A stretch of 64,000 nt of DNA from CAIKZZ01 sp037443765 (GTDB taxonomy: Bacteria > Pseudomonadota > Gammaproteobacteria > Steroidobacterales > Steroidobacteraceae), in NCBI GenBank assembly GCA_037443765.1, contig JBBINS010000001.1, forward strand, positions 1 through 64,000. Reading direction: 5' to 3'. A program made the translations under genes and the position numbers. Position 1 is the first letter of the stretch. Each line of letters opens with the position of its first letter. This document shows, piece by piece, positions 43,802-52,480 of this stretch. The notes below the pieces were generated by a model, which was not told the DNA's origin, did not search any database, and was given only the letters and a program-made list of their open reading frames with translations.

Positions 43802-44170
43802 ATGCCGACCCTGATCCCGGTTCCGACCGTCATCGCGGCCGCCGGCACGAAGCCCAAGCGGATCGAGGAGTTCGTCGGCCGCGTCAACAGCGGCACGAAC
43901 GCCGTCAGCCTCGCCCGCATGCGCAGCCCGCCGGGATGGCGCGAGCCGGGCCAGCGGCCGGCGTTCGACGAATACACGCTCGTGCTCCACGGGCTCCTGC
44001 ACGTCCAGTCGGAGGACGGCACGGAGCTCGAGGTCCTCGCCGGGCAGGCGGTCGCGACGCGCGCAGGCGAGTGGGTGCGGTACTCGACGCCCGGGCCCGA
44101 AGGCGCGGACTACGTCGCCGTCTGCCTGCCGGCATTCTCACCTGCCACTGTGCACCGGGATCCCGCATGA
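43802..44170 (+). CDS. Cupin-domain protein
   Basis: A 122-residue single-domain cupin. The chosen ATG has GAGGA 8 bp upstream; the longer in-frame reading lies over the SDR gene. Visible cupin strands are E-Y-T-L-V-L-H-G-L-L-H-V near residue 58 and V-L-A-G-Q-A-V-A-T-R-A-G-E-W near 79. The metal histidines of enzymatic cupins are mostly missing, so it may be a binding or sensory cupin rather than an oxygenase. Its stop overlaps the ggt start. Confidence 0.75.
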   Translation: MPTLIPVPTVIAAAGTKPKRIEEFVGRVNSGTNAVSLARMRSPPGWREPGQRPAFDEYTLVLHGLLHVQSEDGTELEVLAGQAVATRAGEWVRYSTPGPEGADYVAVCLPAFSPATVHRDPA

Positions 44171-45879
44171 ACACGACGACGAACGCTCTCGACCGGACGA
44201 CGATCCCGGCGGCCCGCCGGCGCCGGCTGCGCGTATGGCTCATCGCCGCCGCGTCGCTCGCACTCCTCGTCCCGGGATTCGCGGCCGCTTACATCGGCGC
44301 GGTCGCGTCGCCCGACCGTTACGGCGCGGACACGGCCGAAGAAATGCTGAAGGCAGGCGGCAACGCGGTGGACGCGGCGGTCGCCGTTGCATTCACGCTC
44401 GCCGTGACCTACCCCGAGGCCGGCAACCTCGGCGGCGGCGGCTTCGCGACGGTCTACTTCCGGGGAAAGCCGTACTTCCTCGACTATCGCGAGCGCGCGC
44501 CCGCGGCGGCGTCGGCCGCGATGTACCTCGACGCGAAGGGGGAGGTCGTTCCCGGCGCGAGCACCATCGGCGCCCGGGCGGTGGCGGTCCCCGGGACCGT
44601 CATGGGCCTCTGGCAGCTGCACCACCGCTTCGGCGTGCTGCCGTGGAAAAAACTCGTAGAGCCCGCCATCCGTTATGCGCGCGATGGATTCGTCGCGAGC
44701 GAGCAGCTCGGCGAGCGCAAGACCGACACGATCAAGGCGCTCGCCGGCCGGACCAATTTTTCGACGTATTTCGGCGCGATCACGCCGGGCTCCGCGCTCC
44801 GGCAGCCGGAACTGGCCGCGACCCTCGCGCGGATCGCCCGCGGCGGGGCGGGTGCATTCTACGGCGGCGAAACGGCACGCCTGATCGTCGCGCAGATGGC
44901 CCGCGACCATGGCCTCGTGACGTCGCGCGATCTCGCCGCCTACCGGGCCGCGTGGCGCGCGCCGCTCGAGGCGGACTGGTCGGGCTATCGCATCATCACC
45001 GCGCCGCCGCCGAGTTCCGGCGGCGTCGCGCTCGTCTCGCTGCTCAAGATGAAGGCGACGATCGCGCCGCTGTTCGCCGGCGTGGCCCTCAACTCGCCGC
45101 AGTACGTGCACCTGCTGGCCGAGCTCGAGAAGCCGGTGTTCGCGGATCGCGCCGAATACCTGGGCGACCCCGACTTCTATCCCGTCCCGGTGGCGCGCCT
45201 CCTCGACGATGCCTACCTCGCGGCCCGTGCGCGGCAGGTGAGCCCGGAGCGGCCGACGCCGACGGCGGCGGTCAGGCCGGGCCTCGCGGAGCACCACAAT
45301 ACGACGCACTTCTCGGTCGTGGACCGCTGGGGCAATGCGGTCTCGAACACCTACACGCTCAACGATGACTTCGGCAGCACCGTCGTCGTCGCGGGTGCGG
45401 GCTTCCTGCTCAACAACGAGATGGACGACTTCTCGGTCAAGCCCGGCGCGCCGAACCTCTACGGCGTCGTCGGCGGTGACGCGAACGCGATCGCGCCGGG
45501 CAAGACGCCGCTGTCGTCGATGGCGCCGACGATCCTGACGCGCGACGGCAAGGTCGCGCTGGTGATCGGCACGCCAGGCGGGTCGCGGATCTTCACGTCC
45601 GTGTTCCAGGTCATCAACGACTGGCACGACTTCGGCTTGCCGCTCGGCGAGGCCGTCGCGGCCACGCGGGTGCACCACCAGCTGCTGCCGCCGGACACGA
45701 TATTCGAGGAGCCCTATCGCGGGCTCGATGCACCGGTCCGGCAGGCGCTCGAGGCGCGCGGCTACCGGTTCGAGAACCAGGGGTTCAACGGTGACATCCA
45801 GGTGGTCGAGGTGACCGCGCAGGGAGCCACCGCCGCCGCCGACCCGCGCGGCATCGGCGTCGGCCGCGTGATCAACTAG
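44167..45879 (+). CDS. ggt: Gamma-glutamyltransferase
   Basis: A 570-residue precursor with an N-terminal membrane/signal segment (R-L-R-V-W-L-I-A-A-A-S-L-A-L-L-V). The autoprocessing nucleophile is Thr379 in N-T-T-H-F-S-V-V-D, and the Arg of the D-Y-R-E-R-A-P motif near residue 101 would bind the glutamate carboxylate; P-L-S-S-M-A-P lies near 450. It acts in the periplasm on glutathione or gamma-glutamyl amides. It is coupled to the cupin gene by a 4-bp overlap. The two SDRs and cupin upstream suggest processing of a gamma-glutamyl conjugate, which is inference. Confidence 0.92.
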   Translation: MNTTTNALDRTTIPAARRRRLRVWLIAAASLALLVPGFAAAYIGAVASPDRYGADTAEEMLKAGGNAVDAAVAVAFTLAVTYPEAGNLGGGGFATVYFRGKPYFLDYRERAPAAASAAMYLDAKGEVVPGASTIGARAVAVPGTVMGLWQLHHRFGVLPWKKLVEPAIRYARDGFVASEQLGERKTDTIKALAGRTNFSTYFGAITPGSALRQPELAATLARIARGGAGAFYGGETARLIVAQMARDHGLVTSRDLAAYRAAWRAPLEADWSGYRIITAPPPSSGGVALVSLLKMKATIAPLFAGVALNSPQYVHLLAELEKPVFADRAEYLGDPDFYPVPVARLLDDAYLAARARQVSPERPTPTAAVRPGLAEHHNTTHFSVVDRWGNAVSNTYTLNDDFGSTVVVAGAGFLLNNEMDDFSVKPGAPNLYGVVGGDANAIAPGKTPLSSMAPTILTRDGKVALVIGTPGGSRIFTSVFQVINDWHDFGLPLGEAVAATRVHHQLLPPDTIFEEPYRGLDAPVRQALEARGYRFENQGFNGDIQVVEVTAQGATAAADPRGIGVGRVIN

Positions 45880-45901
45880 CGCCGCGGCGGCGGCGCGTGG
45901 C

Positions 45902-46942
45902 TCACTGCTCGACCGATCCGCTGACGCCCCAGGTGTCGTTCAGCACGTAGCCCTGCGGGTACGGGTCGTCCGGGTCGAGCAGGTACTGGTGGAAGCCGGT
46001 GATCCAGCCGCGGCCCGTGATCGACGGCAGGATCGCCGCCCGGCCGGCAACCTGCGTGTCGCCGAGGATGCGGCCGCGGAACGTCGAGCCGATCAGCGAG
46101 GCGTGGGTCATCGAGTCGCCGGCCTGCATCAGACCGCGGGCGCGCAGTACCGCCATCCGGGCGGCCGTTCCGGTGCCGGTCGGGCTGCGGTCCGAGCGGC
46201 CGGGAGCGACGATGCAGGTGTTGGCAGTGACCTCGCCGACGCCGGCGAACGGCCGGTTCAGCTGCACGATCGAGACGCCCCGGATCGCGGGATTCTCCGG
46301 GTGCACGACGTCGAGCTGCTCGCGCGCCGCGCGCCGGATCTTCTCGCCGGCGATCGCGAGCTCGCGCGCCTCGTCGGCCGCCACCCGAAAGCCGAGGGTC
46401 GTGGCGTCGACGATCGCGTAGAACATGCCGCCATAGGCAATGTCGGCGACGACGGTGCCGAGACCGGCGACCTCCAGGGTCGCATCGAGCCGGTCGACGA
46501 ACGCCGGCACGTTCTCGATCTCGACGGATGCGCACTTGCCGCCGATGCATCTGGCGCGTGCGCGGACCGGGCCGCCCGGGACCTCGATCCGCACGAGGGT
46601 CTCGGGTTCCTGCATCGGAACGATGCCGGTCTCGAGCAGCACTGTCGCGATGCAGATCAGGTTCGAACCGGAGCTCGGCACATACTCGGTGGGTTCCATG
46701 ATGATCGCACCGACCTGGCAGTCCGCCCGGACCGCGGGCACCAGCAGGTTGACGTGCCGCGCCACGCTGCCCCGCGGCTCGCAGAGCAGCAGCCGGCGGA
46801 CGTCGTCATGGTCGCGGCGCATGCACTCCATCTGCTCGTACAGCGTCGCGCCCGCCGGTGGCAGAACGCCGCCGACGATGACGTCGCCGATCTCGCCCTC
46901 GGCGTGGCAACCGACGACCGATATGACGCGACGTGCCCGCAT
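45902..46942 (-). CDS. Proline racemase-family protein with both catalytic cysteines replaced
   Basis: A 346-residue member of the proline racemase / hydroxyproline epimerase / trans-3-hydroxyproline dehydratase superfamily (G-C-H-A-E-G-E near residue 11, H-P-E-N-P near 214). The first catalytic Cys site (M-C-G-H in racemases) reads S-S-G-S, giving Ser91; the second (S-P-C-G-T-G) reads S-P-T-G-T-G, giving Thr255. Known pairs are Cys/Cys, Ser/Cys and Cys/Thr; Ser/Thr is unusual. The start ATG has AGGGGAC before it. The specific reaction cannot be assigned. Confidence 0.85.
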   Translation of the reverse strand: MRARRVISVVGCHAEGEIGDVIVGGVLPPAGATLYEQMECMRRDHDDVRRLLLCEPRGSVARHVNLLVPAVRADCQVGAIIMEPTEYVPSSGSNLICIATVLLETGIVPMQEPETLVRIEVPGGPVRARARCIGGKCASVEIENVPAFVDRLDATLEVAGLGTVVADIAYGGMFYAIVDATTLGFRVAADEARELAIAGEKIRRAAREQLDVVHPENPAIRGVSIVQLNRPFAGVGEVTANTCIVAPGRSDRSPTGTGTAARMAVLRARGLMQAGDSMTHASLIGSTFRGRILGDTQVAGRAAILPSITGRGWITGFHQYLLDPDDPYPQGYVLNDTWGVSGSVEQ

Positions 46943-47125
46943 CGGAATGTCCCCTTGGCGCGGCCGGGGCCGCCGGATTCCCCCGTGGCCGAGGGTAGAC
47001 GCTGACGGCGGCGCGGTCGAGGGCACCGGGGCGGCGTTTGGCGGAAACGCGCGCGTGGACTAAGGTTGCCGACGCGGAACGCCCGGCCGGGCGCCGCGCC
47101 ATCGCCAGTGACCGGAGGGAACGCC

Positions 47126-47386
47126 ATGCAGATCGCCGTCGACATCAGCCTGTACCCGCTCACGAGCGACTACATTCCGCCGATCAAGGGCTTCATCGAG
47201 CGGATCGGCCGGCGACCGGGGCTCGCGATCGAGTACAACTCGCTGAGCACCCAGGTCCGCGGCGACTTCGACGCGGTGTTCGACGCCCTCAAGGCCGAGG
47301 TGCGCGAGACCTTCGCCGGGCCGAACCGCGCCGTGCTCGTGCTCAAGGTGATCGGCGGGCCGACGCCCGGCGTCACGGTCTTTTAG
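47126..47386 (+). CDS. YkoF/MTH1187-like thiamine-binding protein
   Basis: An 86-residue ferredoxin-like alpha/beta protein from an ATG preceded by GGAGGGA. It has I-A-V-D-I-S-L-Y-P-L at residue 3, a Y-I-P-P-I-K-G-F-I segment near 16, and I-E-Y-N-S-L-S-T-Q-V-R-G-D near 36, matching the small family that binds thiamine or its pyrimidine part. It stands alone between minus-strand genes. A thiamine-scavenging role is inferred from the family. Confidence 0.75.
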   Translation: MQIAVDISLYPLTSDYIPPIKGFIERIGRRPGLAIEYNSLSTQVRGDFDAVFDALKAEVRETFAGPNRAVLVLKVIGGPTPGVTVF

Positions 47387-47415
47387 GCGGACTCCGTCGC
47401 CGAGCGGCCGCGGGT

Positions 47416-48942
47416 TCAGTAAGGCGCACGCAGCAGGAACAGCAGCGTTCGTACGCCATCGACGTAGTGGCCGATCCGCAGGTTCTCGTCGAACGTGTGC
47501 TGGTTGTTGTCGGGGTTGACGAGCGGCACGATCACGAAGGGTGCCGCCAGCGCCTCGACGAGGCTGTCGGTCGGCACGCTCCCGCCCATCATCCGGATGC
47601 GCACCGGCGTCACGCCCGGCGCCGTGGCGGCCAAGGCGCCGAACGCCCACGCGCCGAGCGGCGAGTCGATCGGCGTGCGCATCGCACGGCCGCCGCCGGT
47701 GAGCGTCAGCGAGGCGAGCCGGTCGTAGCTCGCCCGTTCGGCGTCGCTCGGCTCGCCGATCACGAGGTGGTAGCCCTGGGCGCGGACGTGCGCCTCGAGC
47801 AGGCCGAACAGGTACTCCGGCGGAGTCTCGGGGGTCGTCCGCAGGTCGAGCTCGGCGATGGCGAGGTGCGGCACGATGTTGGCGGCTTTGTCGCCGACCG
47901 ATGCCGCCGCGAGCCCGCGCACGTTCAGCGACGGGTACTGCAGCGCCTCCTGGTAGTTCGCGCCAACCGCCTCGGCACGCGCGATGCCGGTGCGCCGCCG
48001 GATCGCGGCCTCGTCGTCGCCGGCCTCGGCGAGGATCCGACGCTCGGCCGCCGTCAGCCGGATGCGGTCGTAGTAGCCTTTGACGAGCACGCGGCCGCGA
48101 TCGTCCTTCATCGACGCGAGCAGCTGCGCGAGGCGCATCGCCGGATTCGGCACGTAGTTGCCGAAGTGGCCGCTGTGCAGCGGCGCGCGCGGCCCGAACA
48201 CCTTGAGCGTGACCTCGGCGGCGCCGCGGTTGCCGAACACGAGCGTCGGCCGGTTGCTCGCATGGCGCGGGCCGTCGTGGATCACGATCGCATCGGCGCG
48301 CAGGAGCTCCCGGTTGGCGCCTGCCACGCGCGCCATACCGGGCGAGCCACGCTCCTCCTCGGAGTCGAGCAGCACTTTGACGTTGTAGGCCGGCGTGACG
48401 CCCGCGGCACCGAGCGCATCGAACGCGGCGAGCATCATCATGATCGGCGCCTTGTCGTCCGCCGCACAGCGCCCGAAGACGCGCAGTTCCGGGTCGAGCG
48501 GCGCGGCGGAGAGGCGCTCGGCGGCGACGCCCCGCCACTCGCCCGCGGCGTTCCGCTGCTTGACGACGGGCAGCCAGGGATCCGGCTGCGACCACTCCGA
48601 CGGCACCACGGGCTGGCCGTCGAAGTGCATGTAGAAGAGGACCGTGCGCGCCCCGGCCGGCGCCCGCAGGAACTCGGCGTAGACCAGCGGCTTGCCCTCG
48701 TTGGCGAGTTGCCGCGTGGCGAAGCCGCGCCTCGCGAACGCCCGCTCGATGAAGTCGGCGTTCCTGCGGATGTCGGCGGCGACGATCGAGTCGCTCGGCA
48801 GGGCCAGGAACGCGAGGTACTCCGGGAACGTCGCGCGCGCGGCAGTCTCGGCCGTCGCGAGGGCGTCGAGATCCGCCGCCGCGGCCGGGCCGCCTGCGGT
48901 CAGCGCGAACAATGCGAGGCACAGCGCACGGGCGATGGCCAT
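47416..48942 (-). CDS. Secreted M20-family metallopeptidase
   Basis: A 508-residue protein with a signal peptide (A-I-A-R-A-L-C-L-A-L-F-A-L-T-A-G-G). Metal-site residues of the M20 family are visible: H-F-D-G-Q near residue 106 and the bridging Asp in A-A-D-D-K-A-P near 157, and catalytic Glu in D-S-E-E-E-R-G-S near 193. The dimerisation domain interrupts the catalytic one as usual, and N-P-D-N-N-Q-H-T-F-D-E-N supplies the final His. It probably cleaves short peptides or N-acyl amino acids in the periplasm. The 49014 alternative start lacks a signal peptide at its N-terminus. Confidence 0.87.
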   Translation of the reverse strand: MAIARALCLALFALTAGGPAAAADLDALATAETAARATFPEYLAFLALPSDSIVAADIRRNADFIERAFARRGFATRQLANEGKPLVYAEFLRAPAGARTVLFYMHFDGQPVVPSEWSQPDPWLPVVKQRNAAGEWRGVAAERLSAAPLDPELRVFGRCAADDKAPIMMMLAAFDALGAAGVTPAYNVKVLLDSEEERGSPGMARVAGANRELLRADAIVIHDGPRHASNRPTLVFGNRGAAEVTLKVFGPRAPLHSGHFGNYVPNPAMRLAQLLASMKDDRGRVLVKGYYDRIRLTAAERRILAEAGDDEAAIRRRTGIARAEAVGANYQEALQYPSLNVRGLAAASVGDKAANIVPHLAIAELDLRTTPETPPEYLFGLLEAHVRAQGYHLVIGEPSDAERASYDRLASLTLTGGGRAMRTPIDSPLGAWAFGALAATAPGVTPVRIRMMGGSVPTDSLVEALAAPFVIVPLVNPDNNQHTFDENLRIGHYVDGVRTLLFLLRAPY

Positions 48943-49003
48943 GGGCGGGCTCCGGCGACGGCGAGCGGGATGCTGGGCGAAAACCTGCGGCGGAGGCTTG
49001 CCG

Positions 49004-49738
49004 TCAGAACTCAAGTTCGAGCGAGGCGCACAGCCAGTCGAGCATCGGCCGCATTAGCCGGAAGCGCTGCATCAGGATCCTGACGAGATCCGGCCGCAGC
49101 AGGTCGGCGTCGGACAGATCCGCACTCGCGATGAAGTCCTTGCGCTTGAGGTCCGTGATGAGTTCGTGCGCCGGATCGTAGCCGCGCGGCGGGCGCGACA
49201 GCGTCTCGCCGCCGAGCTCGAACACGCGCCTGAAGGCAGGGCTGCGCGTCGCCTTCTTCCAGCTGCGCGGGTTGTCGATCAGGAAGTCCCGCAGGCGCTT
49301 CAGGGTGTCCGGCTGCGGGTGCCAGATGCCGCCGCCGGTGAAGCAGGACCCCGGCTCGAGGTGCAGGTAGAGCACCGGCGCGTCGAGGCGCCCGAGCGCC
49401 GCAGTGCCGAGGCTGCCGCGCGCGACCGCCTTCGTGGCCGCGTGGTAGAAGCTCATGCCGACGTGCGTCTTGTACGGGCTCTTGTCGGACGCGAAGCGCG
49501 TGTCGCGGTGGATCCTGAACAGTGAGCCGCCGACGGCCCGCGGGCTTGCGACCAGCTGCGGACTGATCCGGCGCAGCGGCTCGCCGATATCCGTGATCAG
49601 TCGGAGCGCGGGCACCTTGACGTGCTCGTCGTACGCGTCCTTGTGCCCGTGGAACCATTCGCGCCGATTGTTGCGCTTGAGCGAGCGCAGGAACCGGAAC
49701 GTCGCCGGCGTGAAGTAGGGATGTGGGCGGGCGGGCAT
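49004..49738 (-). CDS. DUF2461-family protein
   Basis: A 244-residue soluble protein. The family start F-L-R-S-L-K-R-N-N-R-R-E-W-F near residue 16, F-R-I-H-R-D-T-R-F near 73 and S-P-Y-K-T-H-V-G near 86 are the conserved DUF2461 (TIGR02453) blocks. The function is unknown in the literature I know. A GTG two codons earlier is an alternative start. It lies between the M20 gene and the methyltransferase gene on the same strand, but about 60 and 110 bp away. Confidence 0.82.
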   Translation of the reverse strand: MPARPHPYFTPATFRFLRSLKRNNRREWFHGHKDAYDEHVKVPALRLITDIGEPLRRISPQLVASPRAVGGSLFRIHRDTRFASDKSPYKTHVGMSFYHAATKAVARGSLGTAALGRLDAPVLYLHLEPGSCFTGGGIWHPQPDTLKRLRDFLIDNPRSWKKATRSPAFRRVFELGGETLSRPPRGYDPAHELITDLKRKDFIASADLSDADLLRPDLVRILMQRFRLMRPMLDWLCASLELEF

Positions 49739-49846
49739 GGGCACTCCGTGCGGTTGACCGGCGGAGCGTCAGGCGGCCATCGGCTCCACGGCGCCCATTG
49801 TCGGTCGGTTCTCGGCGCGAGGCCAGCGCGCGGCAGCGGCCCGGCT

Positions 49847-51427
49847 TCAGATCCGGGGCCAGCGCTCGTTGCCGGGCCGCATGAGTTCCGCCGGCAGGCG
49901 GATGTCGTACCGGGAGCGCAGCTCGGCATCGATCCCGGCCGCCACATGGGCTGGGTAGTGGCTGCCCATGATCTCGCGGACCTTCCGGGCGGCGAGCGCC
50001 AGGAGGTCGGGCGAACCGCGGAATTCCCAGTCCGACAGCGACGAGCGGTCACCGAGCTTCGGGTAGAGGTACTCGGTCTGCATCAGCGACAGGGTCTGCT
50101 CCGCGCCGAGGAAGTGATTCGGTCCGAGCACCGTCCGCTCGATGACGTCGTACGACAGCGTCTCGTCGTTGACCTCGATGCCGCGCAGCGAGCGCTGCAC
50201 CGCGCCGATCAGGTCGTTGTCCATGACCATCGACTCGAGCGAACAGCCCATGAGGCTGCCCATCATGCCGGCGCACTCGCAGATCATGTTGCTGCCGGAC
50301 AGCGCCGACAGCGCGATGGACATGCCCTTCTCGTAGCCCGCCTGGTAGTCCGGCCGCTTGGAGTCGGTCATGCCCGCGGCGACGATGCCGGGCAGCCCGA
50401 AGTGCCGCGCCACCTGGCCGGCCGCGGCCTGCAGCACGGCCTCTTCGCCGCTGCCGCCGCTGAAGGCGCCGGTGCGCAGGTCCGAGACGAAGGTCCACGG
50501 CCCGAAGTCGACCGGGCCACCGGGGTTGATCAGGTTGACGAGCACGACGATCGCGAGCGCCTCGGCGGTGCACTGCGCGAGCGCGCCGGCGAGCGCCGCC
50601 GGGGCCGTCGCGCCTGCCTGTGGCGCGGTGCAGGCGCTGACCGGGAGCCCGCGCCGGGCCGCCTCGCAGAGCACCGCGGACGTGTCCGCGCCGAACCGCA
50701 GCGGCGACACGACCGGGCAGACGCCGATCGCGGCGAACGGGGCGCGCCGGAATTCGCCGGCGCCACCGAGCACGGTGTCCCAGAGCGCCTCGACGTCGCG
50801 GACCGTGGCCGGATCCGCCAGCGAGATGCTGAACGGCTTGCTGCATGCCGCGGCGCCGGCGTAGGCGACGTTGATCGCGTGCAGGCGCGCGTCCTCGCAG
50901 ATGTCGGTCGCGACGACCTGCTGGCCGCAGAAGTCGATGTGCTCGAGGAAGTCCCCCATCCGGAAGAAGTCGTAGAGGTCGAGCAGCGTCGACGGGCGGT
51001 ACTTGCCCGTGCCCGGCTCGACGAAGCGCACCGCCTCGCCGGAGGTCGCGAAGTACACGCGGTTTCCGCCGGAGCGGATGGTCCGCTCGGGGTCGCGGCC
51101 GTGGTAGACGATCTCCGGCGCGGCTTTCGCGAGCAGGTCCTCAACCAGCGCCCGCGGGAAGCACAGCCGGCCGTGCGCATTGAAGTCGGCACCCTTGGCA
51201 AGCGCGTAGTCGCGGATCTCGTCGGTGACCGCGCTGAAGCCGATGTTGGCGAGGATGGCAAAAGCGGTGTCGGCGATGCGCGCGAGGTCGCGCTCCGACA
51301 GCGGCTTGTAGACGCCGCCGGGGAGGCCGGGGCGCACGGCCTCGGAGCGCCGGATCGCGCGACGTTCGGCGACGCGGGCGGCGCGGTTGCGGGAGCTCCT
51401 GCCTGTTGCCGGAACCGGGGTCGTCAT
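49847..51427 (-). CDS. MttB-family (trimethylamine/betaine) methyltransferase, non-pyrrolysine
   Basis: A 526-residue TIM-barrel protein of the MttB superfamily: F-A-I-L-A-N-I-G-F near residue 57, F-A-T-S-G-E-A near 119, and N-D-L-I-G-A-V near 414. Trimethylamine MttB contains pyrrolysine at an in-frame UAG; this gene reads through without one, so it belongs to the non-Pyl branch that includes glycine betaine methyltransferase MtgB. No corrinoid protein or RamA-type activator is nearby. The ATG at 51427 has GGGAGG upstream. It is divergent from a TetR regulator with a shared operator. Confidence 0.85.
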   Translation of the reverse strand: MTTPVPATGRSSRNRAARVAERRAIRRSEAVRPGLPGGVYKPLSERDLARIADTAFAILANIGFSAVTDEIRDYALAKGADFNAHGRLCFPRALVEDLLAKAAPEIVYHGRDPERTIRSGGNRVYFATSGEAVRFVEPGTGKYRPSTLLDLYDFFRMGDFLEHIDFCGQQVVATDICEDARLHAINVAYAGAAACSKPFSISLADPATVRDVEALWDTVLGGAGEFRRAPFAAIGVCPVVSPLRFGADTSAVLCEAARRGLPVSACTAPQAGATAPAALAGALAQCTAEALAIVVLVNLINPGGPVDFGPWTFVSDLRTGAFSGGSGEEAVLQAAAGQVARHFGLPGIVAAGMTDSKRPDYQAGYEKGMSIALSALSGSNMICECAGMMGSLMGCSLESMVMDNDLIGAVQRSLRGIEVNDETLSYDVIERTVLGPNHFLGAEQTLSLMQTEYLYPKLGDRSSLSDWEFRGSPDLLALAARKVREIMGSHYPAHVAAGIDAELRSRYDIRLPAELMRPGNERWPRI

Positions 51428-51509
51428 TGCAAAGCCTCCCGAAGCGGCCGCCCGAGGGGTCGGCAGCAGCGGAGCATGGCCCGTACCCGACGCCACGTCA
51501 AGAAGCTTT

Positions 51510-51527
51510 TGAATGAACATTCATTCA
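51510..51527. promoter_or_regulatory. TetR-type operator between the MttB-like and TetR genes
   Basis: TGAATGAACATTCATTCA is an 18-bp palindrome with one mismatched centre pair. It lies between two outward-facing promoter candidates: TTGACT (51534-51539) to the right and, on the minus strand, TTGACG (51496-51501) with a poor -10 CATGCT (51473-51478). This layout suits a TetR repressor controlling itself and the methyltransferase. Confidence 0.65.
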
Positions 51528-51533
51528 TTGAAG

Positions 51534-51562
51534 TTGACTAGATCTCTGTTATCTCGTATCTT
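51534..51562 (+). promoter_or_regulatory. Predicted promoter of the TetR gene
   Basis: TTGACT (51534-51539) and TATCTT (51557-51562) are 17 bp apart, five of six and four of six consensus matches. The -35 begins 7 bp after the operator palindrome. A CAGGAAGG ribosome-binding site precedes the ATG at 51595. Confidence 0.55.
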
Positions 51563-51594
51563 TTCTTTTCATTCGAAGATGCTCAGGAAGGCCA

Positions 51595-52266
51595 ATGACT
51601 GAGGCACTCGCGGTGCCACATCCTGCCGCGCGCCGCGACGTTCGCCGCGAGCGTCGGGAAGCGCAGCTCGTGGACGCCGCGCTCGAGTGCATCGGCACGC
51701 TCGGCCTCAGGGACACCACCGTCCAGGACGTCGCGGCACGCGCCGGCATGGCCGTAGGCTCGATCAGCCAGTACTTCGAGAGCAAGGAGCTGCTGTTCAC
51801 GGCGGTTCTGGAGAGTCTCTCGGAGCAGTTCGAGTCCGCCTGGCGACGCGGGCTCGGTGAGGCGGGCGAAGACCCTGCGGCGCGCCTCAGGCGCTTCGTC
51901 GAGTGCTACTTCGAGCCCGGCATCTGCCAGCGCAAGAACATCGCCGTCTGGTTCGCGTTCTGGGGCGAGGTCAAGGCCCGGCCGAAGTATCGCGCCGTAT
52001 GCGCCGGCTACGACCGGGTGCATGACGAGTCGCTCGAGGAGCTCTGCCGCGCGCTGATCGCGGCGGGCGGCTACGCCGGGCTCGAGCCGCGCGCGGCGGC
52101 AAAGATCATCGCCTCGGTGTGCCACGGCCTGTGGCTCGAACTCTTGACCGGCGTCGACGGTCTCAAGCGCGCGGAGCTCGCGATGCTCGCGAGGCGGAGT
52201 CTCGCGGCGCTCTTTCCGCGCCACGCGGACGTCCTCGAAGCGGCAGGGACCGCGAGTCCGCCCTAG
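51595..52266 (+). CDS. TetR/AcrR-family regulator, BetI-like
   Basis: A 223-residue protein with an N-terminal HTH (Q-L-V-D-A-A-L-E-C-I near residue 25, T-V-Q-D-V-A-A-R-A-G-M near 43, then G-S-I-S-Q-Y-F near 57). The C-terminal domain has W-F-A-F-W-G-E near 120 and H-G-L-W-L-E-L near 180, which is the BetI-type ligand domain. BetI represses choline-to-betaine genes in response to choline. Being divergent from an MttB-family gene, it probably controls use of a quaternary amine. The ligand is inferred. Confidence 0.87.
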   Translation: MTEALAVPHPAARRDVRRERREAQLVDAALECIGTLGLRDTTVQDVAARAGMAVGSISQYFESKELLFTAVLESLSEQFESAWRRGLGEAGEDPAARLRRFVECYFEPGICQRKNIAVWFAFWGEVKARPKYRAVCAGYDRVHDESLEELCRALIAAGGYAGLEPRAAAKIIASVCHGLWLELLTGVDGLKRAELAMLARRSLAALFPRHADVLEAAGTASPP

Positions 52267-52480
52267 GGCTCGCCGCGGATCGCGCGACGCGGCTTCGCTT
52301 CGATGGCGGTCCCGGCGGCCGCGTCATCCGGCACCGCTGCCGCGCCTCGCGACACCGGCCGGCGTCCCGTGCCATCCGATCACGACGGCGGCCGACCGCG
52401 CGTTCGCTGCCCGTTGCCGCCGTCCGTCGCGGGCGTCGGAGCGGGGGCGCGGCGTCGCCGCGTTCCCCGCCCGTGGACGT
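52267..52480. other. Intergenic stretch with no recognised feature
   Basis: This GC-rich gap between the convergent TetR and UrcA genes shows no convincing small gene, terminator hairpin or repeat. Confidence 0.5.

Noticed and set aside
46943..47125. Possible extra gene between the racemase-like and thiamine-binding-like genes
   Set aside because: Frames here are GC-rich shadows without ribosome-binding sites; only the two divergent leaders are supported.
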